Part shown: in pieces, positions 1-6,361 of the stretch
Layout: every line of letters begins with the position of its first letter
How positions within the stretch are numbered: position 1 is the first letter of the stretch
NCBI GenBank assembly: GCA_038251315.1
Contig: JBBSBK010000106.1
Span: 1-11,720, forward strand
Source of the DNA: JBBKXP01 sp038251315
Lineage (GTDB): Bacteria; Pseudomonadota; Alphaproteobacteria; Rhodobacterales; Rhodobacteraceae
Reading direction: 5' to 3'
DNA length: 11,720 nucleotides
The notes under the pieces: generated by a model
What the model saw: only the letters and a program-made list of their open reading frames with translations
Databases searched by the model: none
Told to the model about the DNA's origin: nothing
Program-made: the position numbers and the translations under genes

Positions 1-878
1 ACACCCAATTCCTCAACCAGCGCGGCGGAATCGAGGCCGACGTGACCGTCACCCGCCTGTCCGAAACCGCTTACCTCGTCGTCACCCCCGCCGCGACCCG
101 GCTGGCCGACCAAACATGGATGCGCCGCCACACCGGCGATTTCAATGTCGTCATCACCGATGTGACCGCGGGCGAGGGCGTGCTGGCCGTCATGGGCCCG
201 AACGCGCGCAAACTGCTGCAGGCCGTCAGCCCCAACGATTTTTCGAACGAAACCAACCCCTTCGGCACCGCGCAGGACATCGAACTCGGGCTGGGTCTGG
301 CCCGCGTCCACCGCGTCACCTACGTCGGCGAACTCGGGTGGGAGGTTTATGTCAGCGCCGACATGGCCGCCCACGCCTTCGAAACCCTTTGGGCGGCGGG
401 GCAGGACATGGGCGCAAAACTTTGCGGCATGCACATGATGGACTGCGCCCGGATCGAAAAAGGCTTCCGCCACTTCGGCCATGACATCACCTGCGAGGAT
501 CACGTATTGGAGGCCGGTCTGGGCTTCGCGGTCAAAACCGACAAACCCGCGTTTCTCGGCCGCGACGCGGTGCTGGCGAAAAAAGACACCGGCCTAGACC
601 GCCGCCTCCTCCAATTCCGCCTCACCGACCCCGCCCCCCTGCTTTACCACAACGAACCGATCCTGCGCGACGGCCAGATCGTCAGCTTCACCACCTCGGG
701 CGCTTATGGCCACCACCTCGGCGGGGCCATCGGCATGGGCTACGTGCCGTGCACGGGGGAAAGCGCCGCGCAACTGCTGGCCTCGACCTACGACATCGAC
801 GTGATGGGAACGCGGGTCAGGGCCGAGGCATCGCTGAAACCGATGTATGATCCGGCGGGAATGCGCCCGAAGGCGTGA
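1..878 (+). CDS. C-terminal part of a dimethylglycine/sarcosine dehydrogenase-like protein (GcvT folate-binding domain)
   Basis: The gene runs in from the left edge; the frame is open from base 3 and ends at TGA 876-878, giving 291 visible residues. The segment NQRGGIEADVTVTRL right at the edge is typical of the folate-binding aminomethyltransferase half of dimethylglycine and sarcosine dehydrogenases. It is followed by GELGWEVYV, then RIEKGFRHFGHDIT and LEAGLGFAVK, which are GcvT hallmarks, and a C-terminal GCV_T_C-type barrel (GQIVSFTTSGAYGHHLGGAIGMGYVP region). In this family an N-terminal FAD domain, outside the window, demethylates N-methylglycines, and this half passes the C1 unit to tetrahydrofolate in the cytoplasm. 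A free-standing GcvT or the DMSP demethylase DmdA is less likely because of the EADVTVTRL segment. The exact substrate cannot be read from this half. Confidence 0.85.
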   Translation, partial: TQFLNQRGGIEADVTVTRLSETAYLVVTPAATRLADQTWMRRHTGDFNVVITDVTAGEGVLAVMGPNARKLLQAVSPNDFSNETNPFGTAQDIELGLGLARVHRVTYVGELGWEVYVSADMAAHAFETLWAAGQDMGAKLCGMHMMDCARIEKGFRHFGHDITCEDHVLEAGLGFAVKTDKPAFLGRDAVLAKKDTGLDRRLLQFRLTDPAPLLYHNEPILRDGQIVSFTTSGAYGHHLGGAIGMGYVPCTGESAAQLLASTYDIDVMGTRVRAEASLKPMYDPAGMRPKA

Positions 879-1008
879 TGGCGTGCACGATTGTCCCAAC
901 GGTCGCAGAGCATCGGCCAAATCGGGGGTCGGTTGATGCGGTTGCCTTCTCTTGAAACCTACTCGACGTCATCACGCCGCCGGCGGGAACCATCGTCGGG
1001 CCCGTGCG

Positions 1009-1029
1009 TATTGATACCGGTGGTCAATA
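1009..1029. repeat. imperfect dyad upstream of the esterase gene
   Basis: TATTGA (1009-1014) and TCAATA (1024-1029) form inverted 6-bp arms around a 9-base centre that itself contains the palindrome ACCGGT. The dyad ends 25 bases before the esterase start codon, a fitting place for a regulator site, but no regulator gene lies nearby. A chance repeat is possible. Confidence 0.4.
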
Positions 1030-1054
1030 GCTGGCTCACGCAAAAGGGGCTCGT

Positions 1055-1960
1055 ATGCCATTATCTTCAAATACCCGCGATCGTCTGACTGTCCTGAACG
1101 AATTCGGAACTGACCCCGGATCGCTGAGTGCGGACACCTACATTCCGAAGAACTTTCCAAAGAATGGCCCACTTGTGGTCGTGTTGCATGGCAGCACCCA
1201 GTCGGCAGAGAGTTATGATAACGGATCAGGCTGGTCAGCTCTGGCCGATGAATGCGGGGTAGCGCTCTTGTTTCCGGGGCAAAGACGGACCAACAACGCC
1301 ATCGGCAGCTTCAACTGGTTCAAGTCTGCCGACAGCCATCGCGGCGGCGGCGAACCGCTGTCGATACGCCAGATGATCAGGCAGGTCGTTGATGATCAGG
1401 CCATTGACCCGTCACGCGTCTTCATCACAGGGCTGTCCTCGGGCGGTGCCATGACATCTGTGATGCTGGCGACCTATCCGGAAGTGTTCGCGGGCGGCGC
1501 GATCATCGCCGGTCTGCCCTACCGCAGCGCGCGCACGCTGATGCAGGCGATCTTTCGGATGAAGGGCTATGGCAGCCCGTCGGACCAAAAGCTTGGCGCG
1601 CTTGTGCGCGGCGCCTCGACGTTCTCCGGCCATTGGCCGACGATCTCGGTCTGGCATGGTGGCAGCGATACGACCGTCGACAGTTCGAACGCCGCCTCCA
1701 TCGTTCGCCAATGGCAAAATATCCACAAGGTCGAAGGGCCGCCGACACGTGTGGAAACGGTCGACAGCTTTCCTCGACAGGTCTGGTGCAACGCGCAAGG
1801 GCGGGTGGTGATCGAGAGATTTATCATCGAAGGAATGGGCCACGGCGCGCCGATCAGTGCCAAAGGAGACACGGGCCTTGGCGAAGAAGGCAAGTATATG
1901 CTCGAAGTCGGGATATCTTCGACTCGCCACATCGCAGATTTCTGGGGCCTTACCCAGTAG
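1055..1960 (+). CDS. PHB depolymerase-family alpha/beta-hydrolase esterase
   Basis: A 301-residue alpha/beta hydrolase of the LpqC / type 1 poly(3-hydroxybutyrate) depolymerase family. The oxyanion-hole strand is PLVVVLHG (39-46), the nucleophile elbow is GLSSG (126-130, Ser128), the acid is Asp205 in HGGSDTTV, and the catalytic histidine is His263 in GMGHG, so the triad is complete and correctly ordered. Members hydrolyse short-chain esters, acetyl or feruloyl esters, or PHB oligomers; the substrate cannot be told here. There is no hydrophobic signal peptide (it begins MPLSSNTRDRL) and no C-terminal substrate-binding domain, so an intracellular esterase is more likely than a secreted depolymerase. 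The ATG has a good AAGGGG ribosome site at 1044-1049. It stands alone, with gaps of 176 and 110 bases to its neighbours, and its codon use looks somewhat less GC-rich than that of the genes around it. Confidence 0.85.
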   Translation: MPLSSNTRDRLTVLNEFGTDPGSLSADTYIPKNFPKNGPLVVVLHGSTQSAESYDNGSGWSALADECGVALLFPGQRRTNNAIGSFNWFKSADSHRGGGEPLSIRQMIRQVVDDQAIDPSRVFITGLSSGGAMTSVMLATYPEVFAGGAIIAGLPYRSARTLMQAIFRMKGYGSPSDQKLGALVRGASTFSGHWPTISVWHGGSDTTVDSSNAASIVRQWQNIHKVEGPPTRVETVDSFPRQVWCNAQGRVVIERFIIEGMGHGAPISAKGDTGLGEEGKYMLEVGISSTRHIADFWGLTQ

Positions 1961-2047
1961 GGAACCGTGACCGGACGTGGGTTCACAAAGCATAATCATA
2001 TCGACCGTGTGGGGCCAAATCTCACTTTGCGAGACTTGCGGTTGACT

Positions 2048-2070
2048 GGCGGATCCCCCACTGATCCGCC
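2048..2070 (+). promoter_or_regulatory. perfect hairpin abutting the rarD start codon
   Basis: GGCGGATC (2048-2055) and GATCCGCC (2063-2070) form a perfect 8-bp stem with a 7-base loop, and the 3' arm ends at the base before the ATG at 2071. No Shine-Dalgarno sequence is visible in the usual window; in RNA the stem would occupy it. It could act as translational control of rarD, or be the stem of a terminator for the esterase gene, though no T-run follows. Confidence 0.5.
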
Positions 2071-2958
2071 ATGACCCACACCCCCGACTCCGGCGATACC
2101 CCCGCAGGCCTTGGCTTTGCCATTTCGGCCTATGTGTTATGGGGCTTCCTGCCACTGTACATGAAACTGCTCAGCCACATCTCGCCGGCCGAGGTTGTCG
2201 CCCACCGCATCGTCTGGTCGGTGCCCATCGCAGGCGCGGTGCTGATCGCGCTGGGGCGGACCAACGACATCCGCGCCGCCCTGACCTCGCCGCGCACCCT
2301 CGCGATGGGCTGCGTCACGGCGGCGCTGATTTCGGTGAACTGGGGCATCTACGTCTGGGCGATCACCAGCGGCAACGCGCTCGAGGCCGCCTTGGGCTAC
2401 TACATCAACCCGCTGTTCAGCGTATTCCTTGGCGCGGTCCTGCTGCGCGAACGGCTGATGCCGCTGCAATGGGTCGCCATCGGGCTGGCCACAGCGGCGG
2501 TGCTGGTGCTGACCTATGAGAACGGCAAGGTGCCATTGATCGCCCTCAGCCTGACGTTCAGTTGGGGGTTCTACGCGTTCTTCAAGAAATGGCTGCCGGT
2601 CGGGCCAAACCAGGGCTTCCTGCTCGAGGTGCTGATCCTGCTGATCCCCGCACTCGCCTATTGGGGTTGGCTGACGGCAAGCGGGCAAAGCCACTTTGCC
2701 GCCACCGCAGGCGACACATGGCTGCTGCTCGGCTGTGGTGCGGTCACCGCGATCCCCCTGCTGCTTTATGCCAACGGGGCCAAACGGCTGCGCCTGACGA
2801 CCATCGCGATCCTGCAATACATCGCCCCGACGATGATCTTTCTGGTCGCGGTATTCTGGTTTGGCGAACCCTTTGGCCAAGCCCGCGCCATCGCGTTCCC
2901 GATGATCTGGGCGGCGGTGGCCCTGTATCTGCTGGCGGTGTTCCGCCGCGCCCGATGA
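2071..2958 (+). CDS. rarD: RarD-type EamA-family permease
   Basis: A 295-residue inner-membrane protein of the drug/metabolite transporter superfamily, matching RarD over its whole length. The family has ten predicted membrane helices in two EamA repeats. Visible signatures are the first helix with YVLWGFLPLYMKL (21-33), the HRIVWS motif (45-50), LEAALGYYINPL (104-115) followed by LLRERLMPLQW, and in the second repeat LQYIAPTMIFLVAVFWFGE (248-266). The transported substrate is not settled; the E. coli name comes from an association with chloramphenicol sensitivity. The ATG at 2071 has no clear ribosome site and follows a hairpin directly, but the next in-frame ATG (2161) falls inside the first conserved helix region, so 2071 fits the family. 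Its TGA overlaps the next gene's ATG (ATGA, 2955-2958), implying coupled translation. Confidence 0.88.
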   Translation: MTHTPDSGDTPAGLGFAISAYVLWGFLPLYMKLLSHISPAEVVAHRIVWSVPIAGAVLIALGRTNDIRAALTSPRTLAMGCVTAALISVNWGIYVWAITSGNALEAALGYYINPLFSVFLGAVLLRERLMPLQWVAIGLATAAVLVLTYENGKVPLIALSLTFSWGFYAFFKKWLPVGPNQGFLLEVLILLIPALAYWGWLTASGQSHFAATAGDTWLLLGCGAVTAIPLLLYANGAKRLRLTTIAILQYIAPTMIFLVAVFWFGEPFGQARAIAFPMIWAAVALYLLAVFRRAR

Positions 2959-3599
2959 CCGACTACGCGCCGCCCGATGGCCCGCTGGTCATCCTGCACC
3001 ACGACCACCAGCTGCTGCTGGTGGATAAACCGGCGGGGTTGCTGAGCGTCCCCGGCAAGGGTGAACATCTGGCCGATTGCCTGCTGACCCGCGTGCAGGC
3101 GGCCTTTCCCGAGGCGCTGTCGGTGCATCGGCTGGACCGCGACACCAGTGGCGTCATGGTCTATGCGGTGACACCGCACGCGCAGCGACATCTGGGGCTG
3201 CAATTCGAACGGCGGCACACGAAAAAGACTTACGTGGCGCGGGTCTGGGGCGAATTGACCCCGCGCACCGGGCTGGTCGATCTGCCGATGATCGTCGATT
3301 GGCCGAACCGGCCGTTGCAACATGTGAACCACGAAACGGGACGGGCAGCGCAGACCGAATGGCGCGTTGTGCGGGTGGGCAAAGGGGAAACGCGGGTGCG
3401 CCTGATGCCGCTGACCGGACGGACGCACCAGTTGCGGGTGCATATGCTGGCACTTGGGCATCCGATATTAGGTGACCCGTTCTATGCGGAAGGTTCTGCG
3501 CGCGACTACCCCCGGATGATGCTGCACGCCGAAACGCTGCAACTGCGCCACCCGGACGGAGGCGCGGGGGTGCGGTTTACCGCGAAGTGCCCGTTTTGA
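2955..3599 (+). CDS. rluA: RluA pseudouridine synthase
   Basis: A 214-residue pseudouridine synthase close in length to E. coli RluA (219). Like RluA it has no S4 RNA-binding domain. Conserved blocks in order are LLLVDKPAGLLSVPG (20-34), HRLDRDTSG (58-66, catalytic Asp61), KKTYVARVWGELTP, GLVDLPMIVDWPNRP, and the C-terminal LTGRTHQLRVHMLALGHPILGDPFY. The WPNRP and ALGHPILGD blocks are RluA-like rather than RluC/D-like. E. coli RluA isomerises U746 of 23S rRNA and U32 of some tRNAs, so the same substrates are inferred. The start is the ATG overlapping the rarD stop by four bases. The frame stays open far upstream inside rarD, but that part has no protein character, so this is not a fusion. A hairpin terminator follows the stop. 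Confidence 0.93.
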   Translation: MTDYAPPDGPLVILHHDHQLLLVDKPAGLLSVPGKGEHLADCLLTRVQAAFPEALSVHRLDRDTSGVMVYAVTPHAQRHLGLQFERRHTKKTYVARVWGELTPRTGLVDLPMIVDWPNRPLQHVNHETGRAAQTEWRVVRVGKGETRVRLMPLTGRTHQLRVHMLALGHPILGDPFYAEGSARDYPRMMLHAETLQLRHPDGGAGVRFTAKCPF

Positions 3600-3604
3600 C
3601 GACG

Positions 3605-3630
3605 CCGCGGAGCCTCCGGCGGGAGTTTTA
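3605..3630 (+). terminator. hairpin terminator after rluA
   Basis: CCGCGGA (3605-3611) pairs with TCC-GCGG (3615-3622, one bulged G) around the loop GCC, followed by GGAG and TTTT (3626-3629). It begins five bases after the rluA stop, between convergent genes. The sequence GCCTCCGGCGGGAG-TTTT followed by a purine-rich GACCAAAGAAGAGG is a form I recall at many gene ends in Rhodobacteraceae genomes. Confidence 0.72.
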
Positions 3631-3685
3631 AGGACCAAAGAAGAGGTGAAGTGCGCCCGAGTGTGGACCCGAGCGCCCGACTATT

Positions 3686-5125
3686 CTATTCTGCCGCCCA
3701 GTCGCTGATCGCCTTGACCTCGAGGAACTCCTCGATCCCCCAAGCGCCGCCTTCGCGGGCCCGGCCCGACATCTTGACTCCGCCAAACGGCGCACCCGCC
3801 CCGCGCGATTTTCCATTCATTTCGATCATGCCCGCACGCAGTTTGCGCGCCATCCGGTTGCGCCGGGGGCCGTCCTGCGTCTGCACATAGTTGGTCAGGC
3901 CATAGGGCGTGTCGTTGGCAATTTTGACAGCCTCTTCTTCAGTATCGAACGGAATGATCGACAGCACCGGGCCAAAGATTTCCTCGCGCTCGATCGTCAT
4001 GCCGGGTTTGACGTCGGCAAAGACGGTCGGGCGCACATAGAACCCCTTGTTGAGCCCCTCGGGACGGCCCAGCCCACCGGCAACCAGCCGCGCACCTTCC
4101 TTGATGCCGGTCTCGATCAACCCTTGGATTTTCTCCCACTGCGCCCTGTTCACCACCGGGCCGATATGGTTGCCTTTGTCGGACGCCGGGCCGACGCGGG
4201 TGGCATTGGCGAGGTTTGCGGCAGTTTCCACGGCCTTGTCATAGACGGACCGTTCGACCAGCATCCGGCTGGGTGCGTTGCAGGACTGGCCGGTGTTGTT
4301 CATCATATGCGCAACGCCGCGTTGCACCGCCTCATCGTCGGCATCGGCGAAGATCACGTTGGCCCCCTTGCCGCCCAACTCCAGCGTCACGCGCTTGAGC
4401 GTCTCGGCGGCGGCCTTGGAAATCAACTTGCCCGCGCGGGTCGATCCGGTGAACGAGATCATCTCGACGTCAGGGTGCATCGACAACTGCGTGCCGACGC
4501 CCGCACCGTCGCCGTTGACCATGTTGAACACGCCCGGCGGCACGCCCGCGTCGTGGCAGAATTCGGTGAACAGGATCGACGACAGCGGTGCCTCTTCCGA
4601 CGGTTTCATCACCACGGTGCAGCCTGCCAGTAGGGCCGGGATGGCCTTGAGCGTGACCTGATTCATCGGCCAGTTCCACGGCGTAATCAGGCCGACGACC
4701 CCGATGGGTTCCAGCGCGATGCGGTCGTCGGGGGCATGTTTGCCCAGCGGTTTCAGGAAATCCATCTGGTCGAAGGCACGCAGAAAATTCTTCAGGTGCC
4801 ACGGCAGACTTTCGGCCTGACTGTCGGCGGCCATGTCGATGGGCGCGCCCATTTCCATGCTGATGGCCTGCGCCATTTCGTCCTTGCGCAAATTATACTG
4901 GTCCAGAATCCCCTGCACGCAGGCGCGGCGCACGGCCGGATCGCTGACCGACCACGATTCGAATGCGGTCTTGGCGGCGGCAACGGCGGCATCGGTATCG
5001 GCCTGATCGCCCAAGGATATGATCGCGCACCCTTCTTCGGTCGAGGGGTCGATGACGGTATAATCGTGCTGTTTGGCCGGGTTGACCCATTTGCCGTTGA
5101 TGTAGAACTTGCGCTTCTCGATCAT
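3686..5125 (-). CDS. NAD(P)-dependent aldehyde dehydrogenase
   Basis: A 479-residue aldehyde dehydrogenase that oxidises an aldehyde to its carboxylic acid with NAD(P)+ in the cytoplasm. All family motifs are present: TPWNWP (148-153), KPSE (174-177), FTGSTRAG (225-232), general base Glu249 in ELGGKG, catalytic Cys282 in GQSCNAPSR, and EEIFGPV (381-387). The GQSCNAPSR active-site wording and the EGLNKGFYVRPTVFADV region resemble, from memory, the CddD/SSP0762-like subgroup of broad or 6-oxohexanoate-type ALDHs; the substrate is not decidable here. The ATG at 5125 is chosen because a strong AGGAGGT site lies six bases upstream. The frame stays open 30 codons further, but that extension overlaps the promoter region of the divergent peroxiredoxin gene and has no ALDH character. 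Confidence 0.93.
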   Translation of the reverse strand: MIEKRKFYINGKWVNPAKQHDYTVIDPSTEEGCAIISLGDQADTDAAVAAAKTAFESWSVSDPAVRRACVQGILDQYNLRKDEMAQAISMEMGAPIDMAADSQAESLPWHLKNFLRAFDQMDFLKPLGKHAPDDRIALEPIGVVGLITPWNWPMNQVTLKAIPALLAGCTVVMKPSEEAPLSSILFTEFCHDAGVPPGVFNMVNGDGAGVGTQLSMHPDVEMISFTGSTRAGKLISKAAAETLKRVTLELGGKGANVIFADADDEAVQRGVAHMMNNTGQSCNAPSRMLVERSVYDKAVETAANLANATRVGPASDKGNHIGPVVNRAQWEKIQGLIETGIKEGARLVAGGLGRPEGLNKGFYVRPTVFADVKPGMTIEREEIFGPVLSIIPFDTEEEAVKIANDTPYGLTNYVQTQDGPRRNRMARKLRAGMIEMNGKSRGAGAPFGGVKMSGRAREGGAWGIEEFLEVKAISDWAAE

Positions 5126-5130
5126 GGTTG

Positions 5131-5137
5131 ACCTCCT
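5131..5137 (-). promoter_or_regulatory. strong ribosome binding site of the aldehyde dehydrogenase gene
   Basis: Read on the minus strand, AGGAGGT lies five to six bases before the ATG at 5125. It is the best Shine-Dalgarno match in the window and fixes the start codon against the longer open frame. Confidence 0.85.
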
Positions 5138-5199
5138 GAAATTTGGCGTCAGTTTGGCACTGTGAATGGGCCGCTTCAAGGGCTTGCGAAGTCTGCGCC

Positions 5200-5228
5200 G
5201 TGACAATTTGATCATATTCCGCTATGAC
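5200..5228 (+). promoter_or_regulatory. candidate sigma-70 promoter of the peroxiredoxin-rimK operon
   Basis: GTGACA (5200-5205, five of six to TTGACA) and TATGAC (5223-5228, four of six to TATAAT) are separated by exactly 17 bases. A start near 5235 would give a leader of about 24 bases ending in the ribosome site AAAAGGA (5244-5250). It lies in the 133-bp divergent gap shared with the aldehyde dehydrogenase gene. No clear OxyR-type dyad was recognised there. Confidence 0.5.
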
Positions 5229-5258
5229 ACTCCCCAACGACATGAAAAGGACGATAAA

Positions 5259-5912
5259 ATGGGCCTGCGTATCAACGACACGATCCCCGATCTGATGGTC
5301 GAAACCGATCAAGGCGATTTTTCGCTGCACGACTTCGTGGGCGATCACTGGACGATCATGTTCAGCCACCCCAAGGATTTCACCCCTGTCTGCACCACCG
5401 AATTCAGCGCGGTGGCGCAACTGGCCGATGAATGGGCCAAACGCGACACCAAGGTGATCGGCATTTCGGTGGACGGCGTCGAGGATCACAAGAAATGGAA
5501 AGGCGACATCGAAAAGGTCGCCGGGACCACCGCGGGATTCCCGATCATCGCCGATGTCGGCCTCAAGGTCGCCAAGGCCTTCGACATGCTGCCCGCCGAG
5601 GCGGTGATGCCCGATGGGCGCACACCCGCCGACAGCCAGACGGTGCGGGCCGTGTTCATCGTCGGGCCGGACAAGAAACTGAAACTCAGCATGACCTACC
5701 CGATGAACGTCGGGCGCAACTTTGCCGAGGTGTTGCGCGCCCTGGACGGCTTGCAAACGGCAGCCAAATACACCGTGGCCACGCCCGCCAACTGGAACGT
5801 CGGCGACGACGTGATCATCCCGACGTCGCTGAACAACGACGACGCCAAGGCCAAATTCGGTGATTTCGAAACGGTTCTGCCCTACCTGCGCAAGACCCAG
5901 CTCAAACCGTGA
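5259..5912 (+). CDS. 1-Cys peroxiredoxin (Prx6/AhpC-TSA family)
   Basis: A 217-residue cytoplasmic thiol peroxidase of the Prx6 subfamily, reducing H2O2 and organic hydroperoxides. The thioredoxin-fold active site reads FSHPKDFTPVCTTE (35-48) with peroxidatic Cys45, and Thr42 and Pro38 are in the expected places. It is the only cysteine in the protein, so this is a 1-Cys enzyme that needs an external reductant. SVDGVEDHKKW, SQTVRAVFIVGP and the C-terminal dimerisation domain (NWNVGDDVIIP) are Prx6 hallmarks. The ATG at 5259 is chosen for its AAAAGGA ribosome site and the family N-terminus; the frame is open from 5166, but that overlaps the promoter and the opposite gene's leader. Its TGA overlaps the next gene's GTG by four bases (GTGA), making it first gene of the rimK operon. 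Confidence 0.93.
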   Translation: MGLRINDTIPDLMVETDQGDFSLHDFVGDHWTIMFSHPKDFTPVCTTEFSAVAQLADEWAKRDTKVIGISVDGVEDHKKWKGDIEKVAGTTAGFPIIADVGLKVAKAFDMLPAEAVMPDGRTPADSQTVRAVFIVGPDKKLKLSMTYPMNVGRNFAEVLRALDGLQTAAKYTVATPANWNVGDDVIIPTSLNNDDAKAKFGDFETVLPYLRKTQLKP

Positions 5913-6361
5913 CACCTGCCAAACAGCCGACCCTGATCGGCTGGCGCGAAATCGTCGATCTGCCGCAACTGGGGCTGATCGGCGTCACCGCCAAGATCGA
6001 CACCGGGGCGCGCACGTCGGCGCTGCACGCAGAACGGGTGCGCCATTTCGACCGCGACGGCGCGCCTTGGGTGCGGTTCCACGTCCCCCATGCCGGGCAC
6101 GAGGATACGTTCGATTGCGAGGCCCCGCTGGTCGATCAACGCGAGATCAAGAACACCACCGGCGTTCCCGAACAACGCCTCGTGATCCACACCCGGCTGC
6201 GTCTGGCTGGCCGGGTCTGGGGGATCGAGGTATCGTTGGCTGACCGCGCCGCGATGGTCATGCCGATCATATTGGGGCGCACCGCGATCCGGCGTCACAA
6301 CATTCTGGTCAACCCCGGCCAATCCAACATGCTCGCGCAAGACCGAAAGGAACCCCGATGA
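5909..6361 (+). CDS. RimK-associated retropepsin-like protein ('ATP-dependent zinc protease' family, Pfam 05618 type)
   Basis: A 150-residue protein of the family annotated as ATP-dependent zinc protease or RimK/LysX-associated protein. Its core resembles a retroviral-type aspartic protease: AKIDTGARTSALHA (28-41) holds the D-T-G triad with Asp31, and PIILGRTAI (119-127) matches the hydrophobic-Gly strand that follows in retropepsins. The family motif REIKNTTGVPEQRLVI is at 78-93. No HExxH zinc site is visible, so the zinc label looks historical. A related small protein, RimB, is described beside rimK in Pseudomonas; the role there and here is inferred to be control or trimming of the RimK modification. 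The start is GTG, overlapping the peroxiredoxin stop by four bases; no in-frame ATG would keep the core. Its own TGA overlaps the rimK ATG by four bases. Confidence 0.85.
   Translation: MTPAKQPTLIGWREIVDLPQLGLIGVTAKIDTGARTSALHAERVRHFDRDGAPWVRFHVPHAGHEDTFDCEAPLVDQREIKNTTGVPEQRLVIHTRLRLAGRVWGIEVSLADRAAMVMPIILGRTAIRRHNILVNPGQSNMLAQDRKEPR

Noticed and set aside
891..1088. 65-codon open frame between the dehydrogenase and esterase genes
   Set aside because: It overlaps the esterase start, has no ribosome site or family character, and shows no GC-biased codon pattern of a real gene.
2562..2954. In-frame extension of rluA back into rarD, which would give a 345-residue protein
   Set aside because: The extension is the +2 shadow of rarD. 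The RluA family N-terminus fits the ATG at 2955, which overlaps the rarD stop in the usual coupled way.
3653..3680. Direct repeat GCGCCCGA (two copies 20 bases apart) between the convergent rluA and aldehyde dehydrogenase genes
   Set aside because: It is short and GC-rich, so chance is a sufficient explanation; it does not form a terminator for the minus-strand gene.
5126..5258. Longer starts for the aldehyde dehydrogenase (5215) and peroxiredoxin (5166)
   Set aside because: The two extensions would overlap each other, cover the promoter region, and lack family similarity. Strong ribosome sites sit at the shorter starts.
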